A program made the position numbers and the translations under genes. Shown in pieces: positions 1 to 9,600 of a DNA stretch of 64,000 nucleotides. Every line of letters starts with the position of its first letter. Positions within the stretch are counted from its first letter, which is position 1. The notes beneath the pieces are model-generated. The model was not told where the DNA came from. It saw only the letters and a list, made by a program, of their open reading frames with translations, and ran no database searches. Source of the stretch: Roseibium aestuarii (GTDB lineage: Bacteria; Pseudomonadota; Alphaproteobacteria; Rhizobiales; Stappiaceae); contig NZ_VORA01000002.1 in the NCBI RefSeq assembly GCF_008477545.1, forward strand, positions 682,001-746,000, in the 5' to 3' direction.

Positions 1-683
1 TCCGGTGACTTCAGATGCGCGTCCACGTGTTGCCGGGCCAGTTCCAGGCGGGTTGCGCGCATCGGATGGCTGGCCGCGACGATGTCATCGGGCAGGCGCG
101 ACAGACAGGCACGGATCATGGCAAGCGTCGTGGAGGCGACCGTTGCCGCCTCCTCCTTGGGGATCCCCGGCAACACGCCGCCCAGAGCCGTCAGATATTG
201 ACCCAACAGGGGATGAATGGATGCGGCGCCATCAGCGGAACTCAACCAGTTCAACGTGTCTTCCAGGCCACTGACCTGATCGGGATCCAGATAGAACATG
301 ATCTGGTCGCTGTCGGTCACGGTCCCTGCCAGTTGGTTGTCCGGGGTTCTGATGTTCACCTCCCCTGGGGCGTATCGAAAGCGTTTGCCGTCGACGACGT
401 ATTCGGCCTCACCTTTGAGACGGACCATCAAGATCCAAGGATAGGAATCCGTGAGCGAGGGATCCTTCTTTTCGGGCGGTAAAAACGTATAACCGTCCGA
501 TTTTACGTCCAGAATTGGGAGGCCATCAAAATAATACCCGCTGATATCCGAGTAAAATCCTTCCTGTGGCGACCGCCCGGCAAGTGGACTTAACTTTCTT
601 ACAAAAGGCTGCATTTCCTGAGTGATGTAGGCCAGCTGATCCTTCGCCGGAAGGCCGCGGGTGCTCAGGCGAACTCCAGGCAC
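1..683 (-). CDS. AraC-family transcriptional regulator, partial (C-terminus beyond left edge)
   Basis: I translated the minus strand by hand. The frame is open from the window edge to a stop near position 806. It reads STRGLPAKDQLAYITQEM, then a cupin-like stretch with YVVDGKRFRYAPGEVNIRTP, then RLELARQHVDAHLKSP at the edge. That is the layout of AraC regulators with an AraC-binding-like sensor domain followed by the first helix of the HTH domain, which lies outside the window. The start is uncertain: GTG at 683 places STRGLP near residue 7, as in relatives; TTG at 752 and ATG at 614 are alternatives, the last cutting into conserved sequence. The effector and target are unknown. Confidence 0.7.
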   Translation of the reverse strand, partial: MPGVRLSTRGLPAKDQLAYITQEMQPFVRKLSPLAGRSPQEGFYSDISGYYFDGLPILDVKSDGYTFLPPEKKDPSLTDSYPWILMVRLKGEAEYVVDGKRFRYAPGEVNIRTPDNQLAGTVTDSDQIMFYLDPDQVSGLEDTLNWLSSADGAASIHPLLGQYLTALGGVLPGIPKEEAATVASTTLAMIRACLSRLPDDIVAASHPMRATRLELARQHVDAHLKSP

Positions 684-1010
684 AAAAAGGTCCAGGTCGC
701 CGCTCGCGGATCCCGGGAATAGCGATTGGCGGAAATCCAGATCATCTCGCAAGACTAAACGATACCTGCCTGACTTGCGGGCCGCCGGACAACCGGACCG
801 CACCGCTCAAAAAACCGCGCCTTACGGACGTCTTGAGAAATTTCCTGCTGCACAATGCCAGAAACATTACACGACAGAGCTTTGAGCTGAAACAATATTG
901 CGCAGGTGACGCTGCGCATTTTTCAAACAAAGCCTGAAAAACTTCGCCACTCTTCGAGAATGTGCAAGCGCTTCAGGAGACGTCATCGCCTTCCGCCCGC
1001 TGCAACTGGC
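684..1010. other. intergenic region without a recognisable gene
   Basis: AT-richer than its surroundings. Short open frames here have no family features. It holds the probable promoter of the AraC gene and a hairpin terminator at 899-918. Confidence 0.6.
899..918 (-). terminator. hairpin terminator after the DUF4915 gene
   Basis: TGCGCAG and CTGCGCA form a perfect 7-bp stem with a 6-nt loop. On the plus strand it is followed by TTTTT; on the minus strand by ATATTGTTT. It can serve as terminator for the leftward gene ending at 1011 and could work in both directions. Confidence 0.5.
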
Positions 1011-2150
1011 TCATTCCGCGGCATGGGACCGGATGGAGGCGGACCGGTCCGGACCGATCGCGACATATTTCCCGATTTCACTGCCCTCCAGCCCGATCAG
1101 CATCGGCTGCCGGGTCCCGGGCAGGACCACCGTATCGTAGAGTTCCTCTACGGAGCCCGTAATCGACAGGGCGTGACAGACTTCCCCGTCGCTGAGGCGC
1201 ACCACATAGACGGCACATTCGGGGTCGCGCCCGCGACGGCGCAGTTCCTCGTCCAGCGGCAGGCCGGAGAAAATCTTGTTGCGTGGCTTGGACAGGCCAA
1301 TGACTGCATGGTCGCCGTGGAAGGACAGGCCCCGCAGGAACCCCGGGAACCAAGCCAGTCGTTCGAACGTCCCGGCCTGCCGGTCGATGCGGCCGAACCA
1401 GCCGGACCCCGCCTCCAGAATGTAGAGCTCGCCCCGGTGCATGCGCGGGGTGTGCGGCATGGCAAGGCCTTCAGCCACCACCTGATCGCTGCGGATATCG
1501 ATCACCAGACCTCCATCCGCACGCATGTCGCGCCAACCGGCCTCGACATTGCTGGCACCGATCACCGTGGCATAGGCCGCCTCGCCCTCCTCCAGGCAAA
1601 AGCCGTTGAAATGACAGCGGTCCTCATTCGCGATCTCGCTGATGAAGGCGGGCCGCCAGACCGGTGAAAAGCTGCCCCGGCCGTCCAGTTCGGCCAGGCA
1701 GTTGTAGAGGGTGACGGCGACCAGCAGGCGGCCGTTCTTGTCGATGTGGATGTCGTGGACGTCGACCGCACCCGTCACGTCGCAGCGGCGTGGCATGTAG
1801 ACCCGATCCCAGCCGTCGAGCTGGCAGCCTGCCTCCAATCCGTTTTCAAACCGCCAGACCTGATGCTTCGTGGAGAGATACAAGCCGGTCTCTGTCGCGC
1901 GCAGAGCCATGGCATGGCCGAAATTGCGTTCACTCACCGCAATGTTTCCGGCAAGCCCCGGGCCGATCAGGACCACCTTTCCGGCTGTGTAGGTGGTGAA
2001 GGCCAGCGACACGTTGAAGTGCGTCATCCAGGCTCCGAGATTGCCGGAATAGGTGACGTGGAACGGGTTGTCATCCGGAACGCCCATCCCGTCGCCGGCA
2101 AGGACAGGTTCCTGATTTTTCCGCTGAATCTTGTCGCTTGAGTCGTTCAT
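1011..2150 (-). CDS. DUF4915 / TIGR03032 family protein of unknown function
   Basis: 379 residues from ATG at 2150; an upstream TTG at 2294 would add 48 poorly conserved residues. The protein matches the uncharacterised TIGR03032/DUF4915 family along its length: a WMTHFNVSLAFTTYTAGK segment near the start, then DVHDIHIDKNGRL, EDRCHFNGFC, LAMPHTPRMHRGELYILE, SFHGDHAVIGLSKPR, FSGLPLDE, and VEELYDTVVLPG near the end. The repeating pattern suggests a beta-propeller-like fold (inference). No signal peptide is seen, so it is probably cytoplasmic. It is divergent from the autotransporter at 2399, with a 248-bp shared promoter region. No function is established for the family. Confidence 0.85.
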   Translation of the reverse strand: MNDSSDKIQRKNQEPVLAGDGMGVPDDNPFHVTYSGNLGAWMTHFNVSLAFTTYTAGKVVLIGPGLAGNIAVSERNFGHAMALRATETGLYLSTKHQVWRFENGLEAGCQLDGWDRVYMPRRCDVTGAVDVHDIHIDKNGRLLVAVTLYNCLAELDGRGSFSPVWRPAFISEIANEDRCHFNGFCLEEGEAAYATVIGASNVEAGWRDMRADGGLVIDIRSDQVVAEGLAMPHTPRMHRGELYILEAGSGWFGRIDRQAGTFERLAWFPGFLRGLSFHGDHAVIGLSKPRNKIFSGLPLDEELRRRGRDPECAVYVVRLSDGEVCHALSITGSVEELYDTVVLPGTRQPMLIGLEGSEIGKYVAIGPDRSASIRSHAAE

Positions 2151-2398
2151 GGCCGCCCGGCTTGCTGTCTGTTTCCTGCTTTCTTTTAGCAGGCTTGCAG
2201 GCCTGAAAAACCCGGCGCCCTTGACCGCATCGGCAATTCTCTTGTCGCTGCGTGCAAACCCACGCGAAGTCGGTCGTCCTGAGATTTTTCCCAAGTTACA
2301 GACGGACGTAATTCTAGCCGCTGCCAGCAGAGCGCGAACCGTGCTGCGCGAGTGCCGCGGAAAATTTCAGACGAGTGTTTGGGGATCCAGGGCTGATC

Positions 2399-5300
2399 AT
2401 GAAAAAGAAATTTTCATCCGAAGCAGTGAACGCGGGACGACGGGCTGCAGGCCGAAATGCGGGTCAGGAAAGAAGCGACACCCTCAAGCTCTTCTGCGCG
2501 GCGCTGATGACCACGACGGCGCTGGTTGCCATCGTCCCGCAACAGGCCCGGGCGGCGGACAAGATCGTCGACGGGGTCCAGGAAACGGTCAACTCGCCGC
2601 AAACCTTCGACAATGTGGTTGTCGGCGACACCTTGCCCAACTCCGAACTGGACATCGGCCTCGCCGGTGACCTGACGGTCAACAGTGACCTGACCGTCGG
2701 CAATCAGAACGGATCCAAGGGCACGCTCGTGATTTCAGGCGGTGGCGAAGCGAATTCCGTTTTCATCGGAAAAGACAGCGGTTCTGAAGGCACTGCGACG
2801 GTCTCCGGCTCGGGAGCCAACTTTGAGTCGGATACCCGCGTGGACGTCGGAAGGGCTGGCACAGGCTCGCTCATCGTTACGAACGGCGGCTCCGTCGACA
2901 CGGGAAGTACCTTCTCGGTCGGGACGGCGAGCGGGGGCAGCGGCACGGTGACGATTTCGGGCGCCGGCTCAAAAGTCGTGAACAGTTTTGCCACCTATAT
3001 CGGCAACATCGGGACGGGCACCCTGACCATCTCGAATGGCGGCGAACTCGATGGCTCGGATGTCGTCTTCTTCGGGTTCGGGACCGGCTCGCAGGGAACC
3101 GGCACCGTGACGGGAAGCGGTTCGAAGCTTTCCGGCCTGAACATCGCTGTCGGCCGGCAGGGCACCGGCACCTTGACCGTGAGCGTCGGCGGCGTGGTCG
3201 AGGCGACCACGGAGCTGACAATCGCAGGGTTCACCGGCTCCACCGGTACTCTCAACATCGGCGCGGCCGTAGGGGAAACCGCCGTGGCGGCTGGCAACGT
3301 TCAGGATGCGGGCGGGCTTCCGGCAAGCATCGCCTTCGGTTTGGGCACCGGAACGCTGGTGTTCAACCACACCGACGCTGCTCTGCTGTTCGATGCCGCG
3401 ATCAGCGGCAGCGGCGATATCGATGTCTTTTCCGGAACGACCATCCTGTCGGGCACCAATGACATCGGCACCGGAACCATCACTGTCGAAGGCGGAACCC
3501 TCCAGATTGCCGGAACCACGACATCCACCGACGTTTATGTCGGCAAGGACACCGGCTCGAATGGCACGCTCACGATTTCCGGAAGCGGCTCGCAACTTAC
3601 CGCCAACGACGACATCGTGGTGGGCGTGCGCGAGACCGGCGCCCTGTCGGTCGCAGACGGCGGATCCGCGACTGCCGGCGGCGATCTCATCATCGGCCAA
3701 TACCTTGATGGCACCGGGACCGTGACCCTCTCCGGCTCCGGCTCGACCCTAACGACAGGAGACGACGCTTTCGTCGGACTGTCAGGTACGGGAACACTGA
3801 CTGTCTCGGAGGGCGCGACCGCCACCATTGCAGACAAGGTCCTTCTCGGCGGCAACGCCGATGCCAATGGCACCGTCAACGTGACCGGAAACGGATCAGA
3901 GCTTACATCCGGCATCAGTTTCACCGTTGGCTTCAACGGTGAAGGCGCCCTGTCGGTCGCGAATGGCGGATCGGTGGCAGCCACAGGCGACCTCTTCATC
4001 GGCCTCTATTCCCAGGGCAGCGGAACGATCACCCTGTCCGGCAGTGAAACGACCCTGACCGCCGGAGGCGACGTTTTCATGGGAGCGGCCGGATCCGGGG
4101 CGCTGACGGTCTCCAACGGCGCGACCGCCACTTTCGCGGACGAGGTCCTTCTTGGCGGCAACGGCGGGTCCACGGGCACCGTGAGCGTGACCGGCAGCGG
4201 ATCGAAGCTGACATCCGGCAACGACTTCACCGTTGGCCTCAACGGGACCGGCACCCTCTCGATCTCGAACGGCGGGGTCGTCGAGGGCGGAGGCCGCGTC
4301 TATGTGGGCACATCCACGGGCAGCTCCGGCACGGTGACGATTTCCGGCTCCGGCTCCACACTGAACGTCGGCAGTTACCTCTATCTGGCGTATGACGCCG
4401 GCTCAAGCGGGGTGCTGACCGTGTCCGGGTCCGGCGCACAGGTGACCTCGGACGCGCTCCTCCTGGGCCAGGGCGAGGCGACGCTCAACATTCTCGACGG
4501 CGGCGACATCGCCCTCACCGATCTGGCGGTGATCGGCGCCGGAAGCGCATCGGCGACCATTTCCGGCGCCGGTTCGTCACTCACAGTCGGAAGCAGCGGC
4601 GAGCTGCGCGTTGCGGACGCGGGCTCGGCGACACTGGATATCCTGGCCGGCGGCACGGCGTCCGGCGGCGACGTCCGCCTCGGTCGGCTCGCAGGCGCAA
4701 ACGCCACGGTGACAGTTTCGGGCGCAGGCTCCAAGCTCACCGCGGGCGACGATACCGGCTTCAAGAAGATCATCGTCGGCGAGGCTGGCACCGGCACATT
4801 GACGCTGTTCAATGGGGGCACAGCCCAGGCTGGTGGCCGCATCTTTCTCGGCTATGAGGCGGGCAGCACAGGCACGGTTACTGTCTCCGGCACGGGGTCC
4901 AGGCTCGTTTCAGTGAACAGCGCTATCGTCGTCGGCGAAGATGGCAACGGAAGGCTCGACATCTCCAATGGGGGTGAAGCCAATGTCAAAAATGATGTCT
5001 ATCTCGGTCGGTTCGCTGGCTCTGAGGGGACCGTGACGATCTCCGGCAGCGGCTCCAAGCTTTCGGCAGGCGTTAGTTTCTACGTCGGTCGCGTCGGCAC
5101 CGGTACGCTGGAGATTTCCAATGGCGGCGAGGCCTTCGCTGTCAGAGACATTCATATCGGCGCCGTCGCGGGCTCCGAGGGCTCAGTCACAGTTTCGGGC
5201 GCAGGCTCCAAGCTCACTGCAGGCGACGAACTCGGCATCGTCAGTATTAAAGTCGGCGAGAGTGGCACCGGCACATTGACAGTGTCTGATGGGGGCACCG

Positions 5301-7099
5301 CACGGGCAAGAGACGGGTTCACCATCGCCCAGAATGCCGGATCGACCGGTTCGCTCAATATCGGCGCAGCCTCCGGAGCGAGTGCAGCAGCGGCGGGCAA
5401 TATCACCGACAGCAATGGCGATGCGACGACGATCACTTTCGGCACGGGCACCGGCACACTGGTGTTCAACCACACCGACACGGACCTTGATTTCAACAGC
5501 GCGGTCTCGGGCACCGGCGCAATCCTGCATGAGGCGGGCCTCACCAGCCTGACCGGCGATTTCTCCTCCTTCTCCGGCACTGGAGAGGTCACCGGCGGCA
5601 CGCTGTCGGTGGACACCGACTTCGGCGGGACCGTCGACGTGCGCAGCAGCGGCACACTGACCGGCTCCGGCACGGTGGGGGACATCGATTTCGCGGCGGG
5701 TTCGTTCTATCAGGCAACAATCGGCGGCAACGGCTTCCTCACCAGCACCGGCACGGCGACCATCGACGCAGGATCCCAGGTCAAGGTCGCCTTCGACGAT
5801 CTCTCGGGTGTGGCGATCTGGCAGCCGATCGAGATCCTCTCCGCCGGCACTGTGACCGGGGAATTCGGCTCGACCAATCAGGACAGCTTCCTGTTCCTGA
5901 ACTTCGATCTTTCCTACGACCCGACCTCGGTCTTCCTCACCCTGGAACGCAATGACGCGGCGTTCGACGATCTTGCCGAAACGCCAAACCAGGCGGCAGT
6001 CGCCAGGGCCGTGAATGCCCTGCCCAACGGCAATGACCTTTATGATGCCTTCGCCATCCAGACCGACGCAGGCGCAATCCCCGGCATCCTGGACCAGCTG
6101 TCCGGCGAAGCCCATGCCTCGGCCCAAGCCATCGTCTTCCAGGACAGCGCCACGTTCCGCAACATCATCAGCGGCCGGATCAACGGGGCCTTTGCCGCCT
6201 CGGGCCAAGGCCCCACATCGCAGATCGCCACAAATGGCCCCGGTGATGGGCTGCCGGAGTTCCTGACATCCGGGGAGCTCTGGGGCGAGGCTTACGGATC
6301 CTTCGGCCGCACGTTCGGCAATGCGAATGCAGCAGGCGTGACGCGCAATTCGGGCGGCCTTGTCGCGGGGCTGGAACGGGACGGCTTCTATGGCTTCAAT
6401 GCCGGCCTGCTTGCCGGTTACGGCCGTACCGACGCCCGGGTGAAGGGCCGCAGCTCCGACGCCACGATCGACAGCTACACGATCGGCGCCTACGCCGGCC
6501 GCGCCTACGGCCCGCTGGAAGCACAGGCCGGAACGACCTTCAGCTGGAACGAGGTGTCTTCCTCCCGGTCGGTGGCGTTCCCCGGCTTCACGGACACCCT
6601 GACGGCAGACTACACGTCCCTGTCGTTCCAGGCCTTCGGCGAAGTCGGCTACGGTTTCGAAACACCAGTCGCGCGTCTCCGGCCCTTTGCCGGTCTTGCC
6701 GTGACCCATGTGACCACCGACGGCTTCACGGAGAAGGGCGGCGCAGCGGCGCTTCGCGTCGACGGCTCGTCGCAGACCCTGGGCGTGAGCATGCTCGGCA
6801 TGCGGGCAAGGCGTCAGGTCGGGGCACTCGACAACGGTGCGATCGTGACCTTCACGGGAGCGCTGGCATGGCGGCACAGCTTCGGCGACCTCACCCCTTC
6901 GGTCACCTCGGCCTTTGTTGGCGGAAGCCAGTCCTTCACGGTGGCGGGAACGCCGATCGACCGGGATACGGCGCTGGTCGAAGCGGGCGTCACCCTCAGC
7001 GTCACGGAGCAACTGGATCTCTCCGCCGCCTACCGGGGCGAATTCGGTCAAGCCGCGACGGACAACAGCTTCAATGCCAGGTTCGGCTATCGCTTCTAG
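2399..7099 (+). CDS. large autotransporter (type Va secretion) with repeat passenger
   Basis: 1566 residues from ATG at 2399 (a GTG at 2375 is in frame). The N-terminus has a long basic n-region (MKKKFSSEAVNAGRR) and a hydrophobic core ending ARAADK, an extended Sec signal. The passenger, to about residue 1190, is built from roughly fifteen imperfect units of 45-55 residues of the type GTLTISNGG ... VYVG ... GSSGTVTISGSGSTL, expected to fold as a beta-helix. An FNHTD-containing module occurs twice. About the last 280 residues form the autotransporter beta-barrel (SGELWGEAYGSFGR at its start), ending in the outer-membrane signature YRF. It is probably a surface adhesin or biofilm protein. It is S/T/G-rich and nearly Cys-free, as usual for the class. 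Ligand unknown. Confidence 0.9.
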   Translation: MKKKFSSEAVNAGRRAAGRNAGQERSDTLKLFCAALMTTTALVAIVPQQARAADKIVDGVQETVNSPQTFDNVVVGDTLPNSELDIGLAGDLTVNSDLTVGNQNGSKGTLVISGGGEANSVFIGKDSGSEGTATVSGSGANFESDTRVDVGRAGTGSLIVTNGGSVDTGSTFSVGTASGGSGTVTISGAGSKVVNSFATYIGNIGTGTLTISNGGELDGSDVVFFGFGTGSQGTGTVTGSGSKLSGLNIAVGRQGTGTLTVSVGGVVEATTELTIAGFTGSTGTLNIGAAVGETAVAAGNVQDAGGLPASIAFGLGTGTLVFNHTDAALLFDAAISGSGDIDVFSGTTILSGTNDIGTGTITVEGGTLQIAGTTTSTDVYVGKDTGSNGTLTISGSGSQLTANDDIVVGVRETGALSVADGGSATAGGDLIIGQYLDGTGTVTLSGSGSTLTTGDDAFVGLSGTGTLTVSEGATATIADKVLLGGNADANGTVNVTGNGSELTSGISFTVGFNGEGALSVANGGSVAATGDLFIGLYSQGSGTITLSGSETTLTAGGDVFMGAAGSGALTVSNGATATFADEVLLGGNGGSTGTVSVTGSGSKLTSGNDFTVGLNGTGTLSISNGGVVEGGGRVYVGTSTGSSGTVTISGSGSTLNVGSYLYLAYDAGSSGVLTVSGSGAQVTSDALLLGQGEATLNILDGGDIALTDLAVIGAGSASATISGAGSSLTVGSSGELRVADAGSATLDILAGGTASGGDVRLGRLAGANATVTVSGAGSKLTAGDDTGFKKIIVGEAGTGTLTLFNGGTAQAGGRIFLGYEAGSTGTVTVSGTGSRLVSVNSAIVVGEDGNGRLDISNGGEANVKNDVYLGRFAGSEGTVTISGSGSKLSAGVSFYVGRVGTGTLEISNGGEAFAVRDIHIGAVAGSEGSVTVSGAGSKLTAGDELGIVSIKVGESGTGTLTVSDGGTARARDGFTIAQNAGSTGSLNIGAASGASAAAAGNITDSNGDATTITFGTGTGTLVFNHTDTDLDFNSAVSGTGAILHEAGLTSLTGDFSSFSGTGEVTGGTLSVDTDFGGTVDVRSSGTLTGSGTVGDIDFAAGSFYQATIGGNGFLTSTGTATIDAGSQVKVAFDDLSGVAIWQPIEILSAGTVTGEFGSTNQDSFLFLNFDLSYDPTSVFLTLERNDAAFDDLAETPNQAAVARAVNALPNGNDLYDAFAIQTDAGAIPGILDQLSGEAHASAQAIVFQDSATFRNIISGRINGAFAASGQGPTSQIATNGPGDGLPEFLTSGELWGEAYGSFGRTFGNANAAGVTRNSGGLVAGLERDGFYGFNAGLLAGYGRTDARVKGRSSDATIDSYTIGAYAGRAYGPLEAQAGTTFSWNEVSSSRSVAFPGFTDTLTADYTSLSFQAFGEVGYGFETPVARLRPFAGLAVTHVTTDGFTEKGGAAALRVDGSSQTLGVSMLGMRARRQVGALDNGAIVTFTGALAWRHSFGDLTPSVTSAFVGGSQSFTVAGTPIDRDTALVEAGVTLSVTEQLDLSAAYRGEFGQAATDNSFNARFGYRF

Positions 7100-7293
7100 G
7101 TCGCCGGCCCGCCATTTCGCGTCCAACCTTCCCCTGATGAGGGCCGCCAGGATGGGCGCGCGTCAGCATTACTACTGATAGCCTCTCCTGGAGTGTCATG
7201 AAAGCTTTGCACAGCGTAAATAATAACAGGCCCGGCAGAGCCAAAAGCTTCGATTCCAGCTGATCTCGCCCCTTATTGTTTCAGGAGACCGTT

Positions 7294-8418
7294 ATGATTT
7301 CGCGTCGCACACTATTGCAGGGTACCGCCGCCACCGGCGCCATTCTTTCTGCTCCCGTGGTTCTGAAGGCATCCGATGCCCTTGCGTCCTCCGGACAGGT
7401 CAACGTCTTCGCCTGGGGCGACTACATCCAGCAGAACCAGATCGACAAGTTCGAGAAGGACACGGGCATCAAGATCAACCTGTCGACCTACGGCTCGAAC
7501 GACGAAGCCGAGCAGAAGCTCAAGGCTGCCGGCGGCAAGGGCTTCGACGTGATCTTCCCCTCCGTGACCAACGGCCCGAACTACTATCCGGACAACCTGC
7601 TGCAGCCGCTCGATGAAGCCAAGCTGCCGAACATGTCCAACCTGATCGCCTCGATGGTCAACGACAGCGTCAAGCTCGGCGGCACCTACCGCGGCAAGCG
7701 CATGCTGCTGCCGTTCAACTGGGGCACCGAAGCCATTACCTTCGACAGCTCGGTCTTCGCACTCTCCGACAGCGACGTGTCCTATGGCTCGCTGTTTGCC
7801 GCTGACGCCGTGGGCAAGTCGGCCTTCCGCCAGAAGTCCGTCATCATGGGTGTCGGCCTCTATCTGGACGCCACCGGCGAGATGAAGTCCAACCGCATGC
7901 TGGACGTCTACAAGAGCGAAGAAGACGCCCGCCGCGTGTGGGATGCCTGCGCCAAGTTCATCATCGGCAACAAGGACAAGATCGCGGCCTTCTGGAACAA
8001 CGCCACCGAAGCCGAGAACGCCTTCACCCAGGCCGGTGCCGCCATCGGCCAGACCTGGGACACCACTGGCCTGCTGCTGAACCGTGGCGACGCCAAGTGG
8101 AAGTACCGCATGCCCAAGGAAGGCGGCATCACCTGGATGGACTCCGTCGGCATTCCCTCCGGCGCTGAAAACCTGGAACAGGGCTATGCCTTCATCAACG
8201 CCCTGATGACCCCGGAATTCGGCGGCCTGCTCTCGGCCAACACCGGCTACAACTCCGCCGTTGCCGGCGCTTCCGACTTCGCAGGCGACGACTACAAGAA
8301 GCAGTTTGCCGAGACCTACAACGCCGACAACCTCGCAAACCTCTGGTGGTGGCAGGCCGACACGCCCTGGTTCGCGCCGCTGCGCCAGGAATATGTCGAC
8401 AAGATCACCAACAGCTGA
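7294..8418 (+). CDS. ABC transporter periplasmic substrate-binding protein, PotD/PotF-like
   Basis: 374 residues from ATG at 7294, with AGGAG 8 nt upstream; an in-frame ATG at 7276 is less likely. A Tat-type signal (MISRRTLLQGTAATGA) leads to a mature protein starting near SSGQVNVFAWGDYIQ. The motifs VNVFAWGDYI, KAAGGKGFDVIFPS and NWGTEAITFDSS are those of the spermidine/putrescine-binding family. It is the first gene of a four-gene importer and is followed by a hairpin at 8440-8467. Polyamine or a related cation is the likely ligand; the exact substrate cannot be read from sequence. Confidence 0.88.
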   Translation: MISRRTLLQGTAATGAILSAPVVLKASDALASSGQVNVFAWGDYIQQNQIDKFEKDTGIKINLSTYGSNDEAEQKLKAAGGKGFDVIFPSVTNGPNYYPDNLLQPLDEAKLPNMSNLIASMVNDSVKLGGTYRGKRMLLPFNWGTEAITFDSSVFALSDSDVSYGSLFAADAVGKSAFRQKSVIMGVGLYLDATGEMKSNRMLDVYKSEEDARRVWDACAKFIIGNKDKIAAFWNNATEAENAFTQAGAAIGQTWDTTGLLLNRGDAKWKYRMPKEGGITWMDSVGIPSGAENLEQGYAFINALMTPEFGGLLSANTGYNSAVAGASDFAGDDYKKQFAETYNADNLANLWWWQADTPWFAPLRQEYVDKITNS

Positions 8419-8439
8419 TCCGCTGACGGGAACCATCAT

Positions 8440-8467
8440 GACCGGGGGCGGCTTTCTGTCCCCGGTC
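8440..8467 (+). promoter_or_regulatory. intercistronic hairpin after the binding-protein gene
   Basis: GACCGGGG (8440-8447) pairs with CCCCGGTC (8460-8467), 8 bp with a 12-nt loop. No T-run follows, and the ATPase gene starts 25 nt later. This suits an mRNA-stabilising or partial-attenuation element that keeps binding-protein levels above those of the membrane components. Confidence 0.5.
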
Positions 8468-8492
8468 TTCCGCGTTTTTCGAGGGGCTGCCC

Positions 8493-9596
8493 ATGATTGG
8501 CAAGGATGTCGAGCTTTCCGGCGTTTCCATGATCTACCCGAACGGCTTCACCGCCGTTCAGCCGACAGACCTGACGATCCGGGCGGGCGAATTCTTCTCC
8601 ATTCTCGGCCCCTCCGGCTGCGGCAAGACGACGATCCTGCGGATGATCTCCGGCTTCCTCAACCCGTCGTCGGGTGCCATTGCGATCGGCGGCGAACCGA
8701 TGATCGGCATCGGGCCCAACCATCGCCCCACCGCCCTGATCTTCCAGAGCCTTGCCCTCTTCCCGCTGATGAGCGTCTGTGAGAACGTGGCTTTCGGACT
8801 GGAAGCCCGCGGCGTGGCCAAGGCCGAACGGCGCCGCAAGGCAGAGGAACTGCTTGGCCTGGTGGCGCTCTCCGGTCAGGAAGACAAGAAACCGGGTGAG
8901 CTTTCCGGCGGCCAGCGCCAGCGCGTGGCCGTGGCCCGCGCCCTTGCCGTGGAGCCGGCGGTGCTGCTTCTTGACGAACCGCTGTCCGCCCTGGACCTGA
9001 AGCTGCGCCAGCACATGCGCGCCGAGCTGAAGGCAATCCAGCGCAAGACCCAGGTGACCTTCATCTACATCACCCATGATCAAGGGGAAGCCCTTGCCAT
9101 GTCCGACCGGGTGGCCGTGATGAACGAGGGCCGTATCGATCAGGTCGCCACCGCCGATGCGCTCTACAACAATCCGGAAACGCCCTTTGCCGCGACCTTC
9201 GTGGGCGAGCAGAACGTCTTTTCGGGCAAGGTGGTCCGTTCCGAAAATGGCGAGGCCCAGGTGGAAACGCCACACGGCCCCATGGTCGGGATCAACCTTC
9301 ACCGGCTGAACGTGGGCGACGAAGCCCTCGTCATGGTGCGCCCCGAGCGTATCGGCATCGTCGATCGCGGCGGTGCTCCGGCCGCGTCCAACCAGCTTCA
9401 GGCCCAGCTTGATCGCAGGGATCTCGAGGGCGCGCTGATCAACCTCTATCTGCGCTCCGGCAGCCAGGGCATTCACGTCAACCTGCACAATCGCGGCGAG
9501 GAAATGCTCGCGCTGGCCGACACGATGACCCTGGCGTTCCGGCATCAGGACGCCGTCGTCATGCGCCCCGGCTCCATGGCCCGCGACAAGGCATAG
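8493..9596 (+). CDS. polyamine-type ABC transporter ATP-binding protein, PotA/PotG-like
   Basis: 367 residues. Walker A GPSGCGKTT at residues 39-47, ABC signature LSGGQ at 137-141, Walker B LLLDEP at 158-163, H-loop in YITHDQGEA. A C-terminal region of about 110 residues contains GEQNVFSGKVV and ALVMVRPERIGI, the TOBE-type regulatory domain of PotA/MalK-class ATPases. It powers the permeases encoded just downstream (4-bp gap). The start ATG at 8493 follows GAGGGGCTGCCC. Confidence 0.92.
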   Translation: MIGKDVELSGVSMIYPNGFTAVQPTDLTIRAGEFFSILGPSGCGKTTILRMISGFLNPSSGAIAIGGEPMIGIGPNHRPTALIFQSLALFPLMSVCENVAFGLEARGVAKAERRRKAEELLGLVALSGQEDKKPGELSGGQRQRVAVARALAVEPAVLLLDEPLSALDLKLRQHMRAELKAIQRKTQVTFIYITHDQGEALAMSDRVAVMNEGRIDQVATADALYNNPETPFAATFVGEQNVFSGKVVRSENGEAQVETPHGPMVGINLHRLNVGDEALVMVRPERIGIVDRGGAPAASNQLQAQLDRRDLEGALINLYLRSGSQGIHVNLHNRGEEMLALADTMTLAFRHQDAVVMRPGSMARDKA

Positions 9597-9600
9597 GCCC

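Noticed and set aside
5183..7126. 647-residue minus-strand open frame over the autotransporter
   Set aside because: Shadow of repeat-rich high-GC coding sequence; no start site or motif.
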